Shown one piece after another: positions 1-8,100 of a stretch of 54,113 nt of DNA (the stretch's first letter is position 1; each line of letters opens with the position of its first letter). Position numbers and translations under genes: made by a program. The stretch is taken from assembly GCA_902774245.1 (NCBI GenBank), contig CACYHQ010000013.1:1-54113 (forward strand). The letters run 5' to 3'. Below the pieces are notes generated by a model. That model did no database searches. It was not told where the DNA came from and saw nothing but the letters and a program-made list of their open reading frames with translations. Source of the stretch: an uncultured bacterium. GTDB lineage: Bacteria; Verrucomicrobiota; Lentisphaeria; Victivallales; UBA1829.

Positions 1-129
1 GTGATCGGCGAGAAGGAACAGACCGAAGGCACGATGGCGGTCCGCTCCCGCAGAGAGGACCAGCTCGGCGCCATGGATCTGGAAACTTTCATCAAAAAAT
101 TACAGTCGGAGCTTGAAAACAAGCTTTGA
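1..129 (+). CDS. thrS: Threonyl-tRNA synthetase, C-terminal end (partial)
   Basis: The window opens inside a reading frame whose last 42 residues (VIGEKEQTEGTMAVRSRRED, then a helix ending in ENKL) match the end of the class II threonyl-tRNA synthetase anticodon-binding domain, which carries a conserved G-x-K-E...V-x-V-R-x-R pattern. The enzyme charges tRNA-Thr in the cytoplasm. Only the tail is present, so catalytic and editing domains cannot be checked. The following genes infC-rpmI-rplT-pheS-pheT are the neighbours usually found after thrS in many bacteria, which supports the call. A promoter for infC appears to lie inside these last codons. Confidence 0.85.
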   Translation: MIGEKEQTEGTMAVRSRREDQLGAMDLETFIKKLQSELENKL

Positions 130-140
130 TGTGCTATATT
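113..140 (+). promoter_or_regulatory. Promoter for infC operon
   Basis: TTGAAA at 113-118, a 16-bp spacer, and TATATT at 135-140 preceded by TGC form a sigma-70-type promoter overlapping the thrS stop codon. Transcription would start near 147, giving a leader of about 64 nt before the ATC start at 211. The same pattern recurs at most other promoters in the window. Confidence 0.65.
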
Positions 141-154
141 AAAGGTTTATGTGC

Positions 155-177
155 GTTTCCGTCACCGTGGCGGAAAC
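155..177 (+). promoter_or_regulatory. Hairpin in infC leader
   Basis: GTTTCCG at 155-161 and CGGAAAC at 171-177 are perfectly complementary. The stem extends inward by a U-G, a C-G and an A-U pair to a three-base loop. It lies between the predicted transcription start and the ribosome-binding site of infC and has no U-run, so it looks like a leader structure rather than a terminator. L20 or IF3 autoregulation acts on this operon in other bacteria; whether it does here is inference. Confidence 0.5.
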
Positions 178-210
178 ATCCGAGACCAACTCACATGGAG
201 GGCGTTTACT

Positions 211-723
211 ATCGCCAAGCTACTGAAAAGCAATGACCGTGCGTATTCCGACAAGCCCCTGCGCGTCATAGGGGCGGACGGAGAACAGCTGGGCGTCATG
301 AAACTTGCTGCTGCCTGCCAGGCGGCGCAGAACGCGCATCTGGATCTCGTGCTCGTGTCGGAAAACAGCAACCCGCCCGTCTGCCGCATCATGGACTTCG
401 GGAAGCTCCTGTATGAACAGAAGAAAAAGCTGAAGGAGCAGAAGAAGAACCAGCAGGCCCAGAAGGTGAAGGAGATCAAGTTCCGCCTTCACATTGACAC
501 GCATGACTACGAGGTGAAACTCAACCATGCGAAGGAGTTTCTGGGCGAAGGGAACAAGCTGCGTGTGACGATCACGTTCAAGGGCCGCGAACTCTCGCAC
601 CCGGAAATGGGATTCGAACTCGTGACACGGATCACGGAAGACCTGGCTGAGATCGCCGTCGTGGACGCGCCGGCGAAACTGCTCGGAAAGAACATCAATA
701 TGTCCTTCAATCCGAAGGGCTGA
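211..723 (+). CDS. infC: Translation initiation factor IF-3
   Basis: IF-3 binds the 30S subunit, keeps it apart from 50S and monitors start-codon and initiator tRNA choice. The protein shows the N-terminal domain motif RVIGADGEQLGV, then NPPVCRIMDFGK, a Lys/Gln-rich linker (KKKLKEQKKNQQAQKVKEI) and the C-terminal domain with IDTHDYEVK and VTITFKGREL. I place the start at ATC 211 (IAKLLKSNDRAYSDK...), with GGAGG about 8 bases upstream, giving 170 residues. IF-3 genes classically use AUU/AUC/AUA starts for autoregulation. The longer frame from GTG 151 would add 20 residues that do not resemble the family and would run through the leader hairpin. It is the first gene of infC-rpmI-rplT. Confidence 0.93.
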   Translation: MAKLLKSNDRAYSDKPLRVIGADGEQLGVMKLAAACQAAQNAHLDLVLVSENSNPPVCRIMDFGKLLYEQKKKLKEQKKNQQAQKVKEIKFRLHIDTHDYEVKLNHAKEFLGEGNKLRVTITFKGRELSHPEMGFELVTRITEDLAEIAVVDAPAKLLGKNINMSFNPKG

Positions 724-735
724 TATACAGAACCG

Positions 736-767
736 CCGGACACGGCTGATGGCGTCTGCCCGTCCGG
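736..767 (+). promoter_or_regulatory. Intergenic hairpin before rpmI
   Basis: In the 78-base gap between infC and rpmI, CCGGA (736-740) plus CGG (743-745) pair with CCGTCCGG (760-767), with a two-base bulge and a 14-base loop. It is followed by an A-rich stretch and the rpmI ribosome-binding site (AAGGAG). It could be a target for L20-mediated control of rpmI-rplT, as known in other bacteria, or only a stabilising stem. Confidence 0.35.
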
Positions 768-801
768 TCGAGAAAAAACTCTAACATAAGGAGACCAAAC
801 G

Positions 802-999
802 ATGCCGAAAATGAAGACTCGCAAGAGTATCGCCAAGCGCGTGAAACGCACCGCCTCCGGCGGCTACAAGTTCACGAAGCCGGGCCGCCGCCACCTCATG
901 ACGAACAAATCCGGAAAGAACAAGCGCCAGAAACGCAACGCCGGACTGCTCGACGCCGCCCACGCACAGAGAATCAAAAAGGCCCTGCCCTACGGCTGA
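802..999 (+). CDS. rpmI: 50S ribosomal protein L35
   Basis: A 65-residue, highly basic protein starting MPKMKTRKSIAKRVKRTASG and containing RRHLMTNKSGKNKRQKR, the hallmark of bacterial L35, at the family's normal length. It is a structural component of the 50S subunit. The start is fixed by AAGGAG about 8 bases upstream. It lies between infC and rplT as in most bacteria and is only 24 bases from rplT, so the two are surely cotranscribed. Confidence 0.96.
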   Translation: MPKMKTRKSIAKRVKRTASGGYKFTKPGRRHLMTNKSGKNKRQKRNAGLLDAAHAQRIKKALPYG

Positions 1000-1023
1000 G
1001 CTTGAAAAACAGGAGAAATCATC

Positions 1024-1374
1024 ATGAGAGTTACTTGCGCTGTTTATTCGAGAAAACGCCGCAAACGCGTCCTTGAGCGTGCAAAAGGTTTCTACGGTGC
1101 CAGCTCCAAGCGTATCCGCACAGCTTACGATGCCGTCGACAAAGCGAACGTCCACGCCTACGAAGGACGCAAGCAGAAAAAGCGTCAGTACCGCCGCCTC
1201 TGGACGGTGCGTATCAACGCCGCCTGCCGCGCCCAGGGCATGACCTACAGCAAGTTCATCGACGGACTCAAGAAGGCGAACATCGACTTGAACCGCAAGG
1301 TTCTCGCCGACCTCGCTGTCAAGGATCCCGCGGCATTTACGGCCCTGCTCGAAAAGGCAAAGGCCGCCTGCTGA
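1024..1374 (+). CDS. rplT: 50S ribosomal protein L20
   Basis: A 116-residue basic protein with the L20 features [17 protein letters not shown] near the N-terminus, then [20 protein letters not shown] and [16 protein letters not shown]20 is needed for early 50S assembly and, in several bacteria, represses its own operon by binding the leader mRNA. The start ATG is preceded by AGGAG. It is the last gene before a strong terminator-like hairpin at 1437. Confidence 0.96.
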   Translation: MRVTCAVYSRKRRKRVLERAKGFYGASSKRIRTAYDAVDKANVHAYEGRKQKKRQYRRLWTVRINAACRAQGMTYSKFIDGLKKANIDLNRKVLADLAVKDPAAFTALLEKAKAAC

Positions 1375-1436
1375 CGAACTCGATCCGGACGTCCGCGCCT
1401 TGCGTCGGGCGTCCCCAAAACAGATTATCTGTGATT

Positions 1437-1478
1437 CGCGGGCTGCCGCCTCCCGGCAGGCCCGCGTTTTTCTTTTTT
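1437..1478 (+). terminator. Rho-independent terminator between rplT and pheS
   Basis: CGCGGGCTGCCG (1437-1448) pairs with CGGCAGGCCCGCG (1454-1466) with a single bulge and a five-base loop, followed by TTTTTCTTTTTT. This is a textbook intrinsic terminator. pheS starts only 29 bases later with no promoter in between, so it may act as a partial terminator or attenuator. A short dyad, ACAGAT-T-ATCTGT, lies just upstream at 1420-1432. Confidence 0.85.
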
Positions 1479-1506
1479 CCAAAGTCCCCTTTAAGGAGTT
1501 TTCAAC

Positions 1507-2529
1507 ATGCTGGAAGAACTGCTGCAAAAGCTTCAGGCCATCACGGCCGATGCGAAAACCGCTCTGTCCGCAGCCTCGACTCCGGCCGACGTCGAGGCCG
1601 TCAAGAACCGCACGCTGGGCCGCAACGGCGCCATCACCGCCCTCAGCCCGATGATGGGCAAACTGCCTGCCGAAGACAAGAAAGCCGCCGGCATGGCCTT
1701 CAACGAGGCCAAACAGGGCATCCAGGCCGCACTCAACGAGGCAAGCGCCCGCATCAACGAGAAGAAAGCCGAAGACGCGCCCGCGGTCGACGTCACGCTT
1801 CCCGGCCGCATGTGGCCGTTCGGACGCAAGCACCCGATCAGCCAGACCATCGACGCCTGCTGCTCCATCTTCCGCCGCATGGGCTTCATTGCCGTCACCG
1901 GCCCCGAACTCGAGACCGTCTGGTACAACTTCGATGCCCTGAACGCCCCTGCGAACCATCCCTCCCGCGACCCGCAGGACACCTTCTATCTCCCCGACGG
2001 ACGCCTTCTCCGCACGCAGACCTCTCCGGTCCAGATCCGCACCATGCTCGGCTCCAAGCCGCCCGTGCGCATCGTCTCGCCCGGCCGCTGCTACCGTCGC
2101 GACACCCCGGACGCCACCCACGGCGTACATTTCCACCAGCTGGAAGGCCTTTACATCGACAAGGACGTCTCCCTCGCCGACCTCCGCAGCACCATCCTGA
2201 AGTTCGCGAAGGAATTCTTCGGCATGGACGTCCAGATCCGCATGCGTCCCCACTTTTTCCCGTTCACGGAACCCAGCGTCGAATGCGATTTCAGCTGCGT
2301 GATGTGCGGCGGCAAAGGCTGCCGCGTCTGCAAGAACTCCGGCTGGATCGAGATCATGGGCGCGGGCATGGTCAACCCGGCCGTGCTCCGCAACGTCGGC
2401 TACGATCCGGAAGAGGTCCAGGGCTTTGCCTTCGGGTTCGGGCTCGAACGCCTGACCATGCTGAAACACCGCATCAGCGATCTGCGTATCTTCTCCGACA
2501 ACGATCTGCGGTTCCTCAAACAGTTCTGA
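1507..2529 (+). CDS. pheS: Phenylalanyl-tRNA synthetase alpha subunit
   Basis: The 340-residue catalytic subunit of the alpha2beta2 enzyme that attaches phenylalanine to tRNA-Phe. An N-terminal coiled coil (about 1-90) with KNRTLGRNGAITAL is followed by the class II core: motif 2 region GRCYRRDTPDATHGVHFHQ, the Phe pocket region RPHFFPFTEPSVE, a cysteine cluster CVMCGGKGCRVC and motif 3 GFGLERLTMLKH. AAGGAG precedes the ATG by about 9 bases. It ends 15 bases before pheT, which encodes its partner, and is at normal family length. Confidence 0.96.
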   Translation: MLEELLQKLQAITADAKTALSAASTPADVEAVKNRTLGRNGAITALSPMMGKLPAEDKKAAGMAFNEAKQGIQAALNEASARINEKKAEDAPAVDVTLPGRMWPFGRKHPISQTIDACCSIFRRMGFIAVTGPELETVWYNFDALNAPANHPSRDPQDTFYLPDGRLLRTQTSPVQIRTMLGSKPPVRIVSPGRCYRRDTPDATHGVHFHQLEGLYIDKDVSLADLRSTILKFAKEFFGMDVQIRMRPHFFPFTEPSVECDFSCVMCGGKGCRVCKNSGWIEIMGAGMVNPAVLRNVGYDPEEVQGFAFGFGLERLTMLKHRISDLRIFSDNDLRFLKQF

Positions 2530-2544
2530 GAAAGGAAGACCGAC

Positions 2545-4947
2545 ATGAAACTTTCCCTGTTTAGACTGAAACATTACATCGACATCAGCCTTTCCCCGGA
2601 AGAACTCGCCAACGCGCTCACCATGGCCGGACTCGAGGTCGAAGAGATCGAGACCGTCGGCAAGATCCCGGACGGCGTGATCGTCGCGAAGATCATTTCC
2701 CGCCGCAAACACGAAAACTCCGACCACCTCTCCATCTGCGAAGTCTTCACCGGCTCCGAAACGCTCCAGATCGTCTGCGGCGCGCCGAACTGCGACACCG
2801 GAAACATCGTCCCGCTCGCCACCATCGGCACCGTCTTCCCGGACGGCGAGGGCGGCACGTTCACGATCAAGAAGGGCAAGATACGCGGCGTGGAATCCTT
2901 CGGCATGATGTGCTCCGCGAAAGAACTCGGACTCAGCGAGGACCACAAGGGCCTCATGCTGCTCCCCGGCACGTTCGAGATCGGCAAGCCGCTCCAGGAC
3001 TACGTCCCCACCGACACCGTCTACACGCTCGAAATCACCCCGAACCGCCCCGACTGGCTCTCCTACTGGGGCGTCGCGCGCGACATCGCCGCGCTCGTCG
3101 GCGGCGAAGTGAAATTCCCCGCGCCGGAAAGCGTCCCGACCGAACTCGCCGGCGACTGGAGCAATCTCGTCACGGTCGAAGCCCCGGACCTCTGCCCGCT
3201 GTACACCGCGCGCGTCATCCGCAACGTGAAGGTCGGCGACAGCCCGGCCTGGCTGAAGGCCTCGCTCGCCGCCGTCGGCATCCGTCCGATCAACAACATC
3301 GTCGACATCACGAACTTCGTCATGATGGAGCTCGGCGAGCCGCTGCACGTGTTCGACATGCGGTTCCTGAAGGGCGAACGCCTCGTGATCCGCCGCGCGA
3401 AGGAGAATGAGACCATCACCGCGCTCGACGGCAAACAGTACGACCTCACCGAAAAGGACCTCGTCATCGCCGACACCGAAAAGCCCGTCGCGATCGCGGG
3501 CGTCATGGGCGGCGAATACTCCGGCGTCGTGGGCGACACCACCGACGTCGTCCTGGAAAGCGCCTGGTTCGATCCGGCGTCCGTCCGCGCGACCTCCCGC
3601 CGCCTCGGCCTCTCCTCGGAAGCCTCCTACCGCTTCGAACGCGGCGCCGACCGCGCCATGATCGTCCCGGCCAGCATGCGCGCCGCCCAGCTCATCCGCG
3701 AACTCGCCAGCGGCGACGTCGTCTCCCCGCTCATTTCCGTCGCGGAACCCGAAAAGCCCGCGCGCGTCATCGACCTCAAGTACGACCGCGTGCGCAGTCT
3801 GCTCGGCATGGACGTGGGCAACCGCCGCATCGACGACATCCTTCATTCGCTCGGTTTCGTCACCGTCCGCCAGTCCGAAAGCGGCGCGTCCTTCAGCGTG
3901 CCCACCTGGCGCGACCTCGACGTGATGGGCCCCGCCGACCTCGCGGAGGAAGTCGCCCGCATCCACGGCCTCGACAAGCTCCCCGACGTGCCCATCAAGG
4001 CCACGCAGTCCGACATCTCCGGCGACGCCATCCTGCCGATCACGCATCTGCGCGAAGAACTCGCCGACGTCGGCCTCTACGAGATCGTCAGCAACAGCAT
4101 GATGAGCGAGGCCTCCGCCATCCGCGGCGGCATCTTCGAGCCCGCCGACCTGATCCGACCCAACAACCCGATCAGCCTCGACCTCGCGGTCATGCGTCCC
4201 TCGCTGCTCCCGTGCCTGCTGGATGCCGTCCGCTACAACATCGCGCGCAAGAACTACGACCTCGGTTTCTTCGAGATCGGCCACGTCTTCTGCGCGAACC
4301 AGGCGAAGTTCCCCGAGGAACGCGACGAGATCGGCATCGCCATCACCGGCTGCGCCCACCCCGAACGCTACTCCAGGGAACGCGGCCAGCAGCTTGATTT
4401 CTTCGACCTGAAGGGCATTCTCGAATCCGTCCTCACCAGACGCCGCCTCGCCTCCTTCTCGTTCGTCCCCGCCACGGATCCTCGGTTCAACCCGCTCTGC
4501 TGCGCCGAGCTCATCATTGACGGTAAAAAGGCGGGCGTGCTCGGTCAGGCCGCCGACGGGCTCACGAAGGGCATGCGCCTGAACACCCCGCTCTTCATCG
4601 CCCTGATCCAGCTCGACGCCGTTCTCAATGCGAGCAAGCGGTCCGAATACTACGTCCCCGTTTCCCAGTTCCCGAGCGTGTCCCGCGACATCGCGTTCAT
4701 CGCGCCCGCCAAACTCCGCAACCAGGACGTCGTCGACTTCATCCGCAAGCTCCATCTGCCCCACCTCGAGTCCGTCTCCATCTTCGACGTCTTCGAGGGC
4801 AAGGCGATCGGCGAAGGGAAGAAGAGCCTCGCCTACTCGCTCGTGTTCCGGTCCCCCGACCGCACGCTTACCGACGACGAGGTCAACGTACTTTACGAAA
4901 AGGTCCGCAAGAACCTCGCGGAAGGACTGGGCGTCGAACTCCGCTGA
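2545..4947 (+). CDS. pheT: Phenylalanyl-tRNA synthetase beta subunit
   Basis: The 800-residue beta subunit carries tRNA-binding and editing functions of phenylalanyl-tRNA synthetase. It begins MKLSLFRLKHYIDISLSPEELA. The EMAP/OB-type tRNA-binding domain is at about 40-150 (HENSDHLSICEV, IVCGAPN), then the B3/B4 editing domain (NIVDITNFVMMELGEPLHVFD, RRLGLSSEASYRFERG), the B5 domain, and the C-terminal ferredoxin-like anticodon-binding domain from about 705 (PVSQFPSVSRDIAFI, RSPDRTLTDDEV). Length and order are standard. It is cotranscribed with pheS and followed by a clear terminator. Confidence 0.96.
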   Translation: MKLSLFRLKHYIDISLSPEELANALTMAGLEVEEIETVGKIPDGVIVAKIISRRKHENSDHLSICEVFTGSETLQIVCGAPNCDTGNIVPLATIGTVFPDGEGGTFTIKKGKIRGVESFGMMCSAKELGLSEDHKGLMLLPGTFEIGKPLQDYVPTDTVYTLEITPNRPDWLSYWGVARDIAALVGGEVKFPAPESVPTELAGDWSNLVTVEAPDLCPLYTARVIRNVKVGDSPAWLKASLAAVGIRPINNIVDITNFVMMELGEPLHVFDMRFLKGERLVIRRAKENETITALDGKQYDLTEKDLVIADTEKPVAIAGVMGGEYSGVVGDTTDVVLESAWFDPASVRATSRRLGLSSEASYRFERGADRAMIVPASMRAAQLIRELASGDVVSPLISVAEPEKPARVIDLKYDRVRSLLGMDVGNRRIDDILHSLGFVTVRQSESGASFSVPTWRDLDVMGPADLAEEVARIHGLDKLPDVPIKATQSDISGDAILPITHLREELADVGLYEIVSNSMMSEASAIRGGIFEPADLIRPNNPISLDLAVMRPSLLPCLLDAVRYNIARKNYDLGFFEIGHVFCANQAKFPEERDEIGIAITGCAHPERYSRERGQQLDFFDLKGILESVLTRRRLASFSFVPATDPRFNPLCCAELIIDGKKAGVLGQAADGLTKGMRLNTPLFIALIQLDAVLNASKRSEYYVPVSQFPSVSRDIAFIAPAKLRNQDVVDFIRKLHLPHLESVSIFDVFEGKAIGEGKKSLAYSLVFRSPDRTLTDDEVNVLYEKVRKNLAEGLGVELR

Positions 4948-4986
4948 GTTCGCGGCGGATTATCCGCGTTTTCCGACAAATTCCGG

Positions 4987-5022
4987 CACCACTGGAGAAG
5001 ATTTCCGGTGGTGTCTTTTTTT
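4987..5022 (+). terminator. Rho-independent terminator after pheT
   Basis: CACCACTGGA (4987-4996) pairs with TCCGGTGGTG (5004-5013) with one U-G pair, followed after one base by a run of eight Ts. It ends the pheST transcript just ahead of the next promoter. Confidence 0.88.
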
Positions 5023-5042
5023 TGTTATTTTAAAAAAAACGC

Positions 5043-5071
5043 TTGACATTGCTGTATTTATATGCTATAGT
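5043..5071 (+). promoter_or_regulatory. Strong promoter for the repeat-protein gene
   Basis: A perfect TTGACA at 5043-5048, a 17-bp spacer, and TATAGT at 5066-5071 with an extended -10 TGC directly before it. Transcription should start near 5078, giving a leader of about 90 nt to the ATG at 5170. Confidence 0.85.
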
Positions 5072-5169
5072 ACGCGCGATGGCGGAATTGTCTTTCCTAT
5101 TTCCGCTCAGTTTATGATGCGTTTCCATTTTTTCAACGATATCCACCAAGAAAGGATGACCAATCCAAA

Positions 5170-8100
5170 ATGGCAGTCTACAACATTTCAAGCGGCGTCA
5201 CCAGCACCGGCAAGATTCTGAATAACTCCGACTACATGTACATCATGTCCAGCGGCCGGGCGGAAAGCACCACCGTCAATTCCGGCGGCTATATCGTCGT
5301 TTCCTCGGCCGGCTTCGCATACGTCGGTACGGTCAATTCCGGCGGCAAGACCTGGGTCCAATCCGGCGGTCTGGCGACCAGCATTACGGTCATGAACGGA
5401 GGCGAATTGCATATCAGCGGGTCAAAAGCCGAAGCGCGCTACGCCAAGGTCAGTTCCGGCGGCGTACTATGGGTTTCCTCTGGCGGGATCACTGACAACA
5501 GCGATGTTTTCTCCGGCGGTTCCGTTTACGTCAAGGACCACGGTTCGGCGGGGACCATCGATATCTGGTCCGGCGGTATGATCGATATTTACGCCAACGG
5601 TACCGGTACCCGTGTATCGGCCTATGCGGACGGCCGTGTTGTCGTCAGCTCCGGGGGCGTTACGAGCAACGGCACGGTCGCCGGCGGCGATTTCGACGTC
5701 ATGTCCTTCGGCTGGGCGAGCCAGACGAACGTGAGCAGCGGCAGATTCAATATTTATGGCGGCGGCATCGCGGACAACGTCATGGTCTACGGCGGCACGG
5801 CGAACGTTTACTCCGCGGCCGTGGCGAGCACCGTCACGGTCTTTTCCAGAGGCGTCTTCAATGTTTCCAACGGCGGCTGGGCGACGAAAATTGTCGCCAG
5901 CGGCGGCAGGACGAATATCGTCTACGGCGGCGCCGTGAGCAGCGCGAACGTCAAGGACGGCGCGGCTTTCATCGTCGAAGGCAGGGCGCATGAGGTCACG
6001 CTTGACCTTGGAACGCTTAATGTTACCAACTACGGCTCGGCGAACAACGTCTACGCCTACGGCGGCTATATCTACAACGCCGGGACTGTGAACAACGCCT
6101 ATCTCCGCAGCAGCGGCACGTTTACTGTTTCTTCGGGCGGCGTGGCGAACGGCACCGTCGTGAGCAGCGGCACGGTGTACGTCAAAGACGGCGGCGCGGC
6201 GAACAGCACCACGCTCATCAACGGCGACCTGTACGTCGCGGGCACGGCGCTCGAAACCGTCGTGAGCAGCGGCAACATGCGCGTATCCGGCGGCCAGGCG
6301 ACCAGCACCAACGTGGGCGCCCTGGGGCGTCTGTTCGTCGAACTCGGCGGTGTCGTAACCGAAACAACCGTGACTGGCGGCATTGATCTGTTCAGTGGCG
6401 GCACGGCTGTCAGCACTTTCCTGAATGGCGCCGATATGAACGTCTACACCCGCGCCATGGCGTCAGCCACCTACGTCAGCAGCGGCGCCACGCAAAACGT
6501 CCTCAGCGGAGGCATCGCCAGCAATACTCACGTATATGAAGACGGGGCGATCAGGGTTTCTTCGGGCGGGACCATGTTGGACGCCAATGTGAGCGGCGGC
6601 ATGCTTTACGTCTCCTCGGGCGCCAGCGCATTAGCTGTTACCGTCTCCAGCGGCGGATCCGTGATAATGAACGGAGGCAGTGCGGCGATCGTCATCCTGG
6701 ACCAAGGCAGCATGTTCCTGCTCAGCGGCGCATTCGCGGGCGCGATGACGGCGAGAAACAGTGCCTCAATCAGCGCCTACTCCGGCGGTACGGCGGTCTC
6801 TGTCTCCCTGTCGTCCGGCGGCGGTCTGTTCGTTTCCAACGGCGGACTTGCGGTCTGGACCACTGTGGCCGAGGGCGGCCGTTTTCACGTCCGTGCCGGC
6901 GGCGTGGTACGCGGTGTCACTCAGCGCGAGGGCGGCACCGTGGTGATCTCCAGCGGCGGCACGCTCACCGGAAGCGCGGATGTGGTATCCGCCACGGTAT
7001 CCTCGGGCGGCGTGGTCGACTTCGACCTGACGATGGTGATGTCGATGAATTCATCGATCATCCAAAACCTCTCGGCCATCACGGGCGCTCCGACGTACAC
7101 GCTCACCGTCGAAGACACCACGCCGACGCTCGGCACGTACCAGCTCGCCGGAGGCGCGGCAGGATTCGACAAGGTCATCACCGTGAAGAATACCTCCGGC
7201 AGGGAGCTCGGCACGCTCACGGTCAATGCCGGCACACAGGAGATCGGCGGCTGGGCCTATTCGCTGCAGCTGAGCGACTCGGGCAACCTCTCCGTCACGG
7301 TCGCCAGGGATATTTTCACCGGCGACCTGACCAGCGAGACGAAGGAGATCAACTCCTCGCTGCACGCAAGCCGCGTCAACGTCAACGTGCAGGGCATTCT
7401 CAACGTCGTCTCGGGCGGCGTCGCGAGCGTCACCAGGATCAATTCCGCCGGCCTCGTGAAAGTCATTGGCGGTGAAGCCTACGATACGGTCATCAATTCC
7501 GGCGGCAGCATGATTATCCAGCGCAGCGGTTCGGCGACCGACGTCACGGTCCAAAAAGGCGGCATCCTGACGAACCAAGACGGCTATGTCTTCAACGCCG
7601 TGGTCACCAGCGACGGCTCGTTCCTCCTCAGCGGCGGCGTCGCGAGTGGCACCCGGGTCGCTTCCAGCGGTTTCATGACCGTCGCACGGGGCGAAGCCTA
7701 CGACACCACGGTCGATGCCGACGGTTACTTCTTCGTTTCCAGCGGCTCGGCAATCAACACCATGGTCAACGGCAGGATGGAGGTCTTCTACGGCGCGAGG
7801 GTGAGCGGCGCCACCGTCGGTTCCGGCAAACTCCTCCTCAGCGGGGGCTCCGCGGTTGACCTGAGCGTCGGGGCGGGCGGCGAGGTCCTGGTCGACAGAC
7901 ACGGAGACGTGTCCAGCGCCACGGTCAATACCGGCGCAAGCATGACCGTCATGACCGGCGCACGCGCAAGGCATGTGACGCTTACGGGCGCCATGGACAT
8001 CCACAGTTCAGCGAATGCGGACGAGGTCACAGTCAGCGCAGGCGGCAGCATCCTTGTCTCTTCCGGCGGCTCCATGACCCGTGCCCAGCTCAGTTCCGGC

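Noticed and set aside
151..210. GTG 151 as the start of infC
   Set aside because: The extra 20 residues have no IF-3 similarity, overlap a leader hairpin, and ATC 211 has a better ribosome site.
781..4764. 1327-codon open frame on the minus strand across rpmI, rplT, pheS and pheT
   Set aside because: It is antisense to four well-supported genes, has low-complexity Asp/Glu/Val/Ala-rich composition and no family features. Long antisense frames are expected from the strong GC bias at third codon positions.
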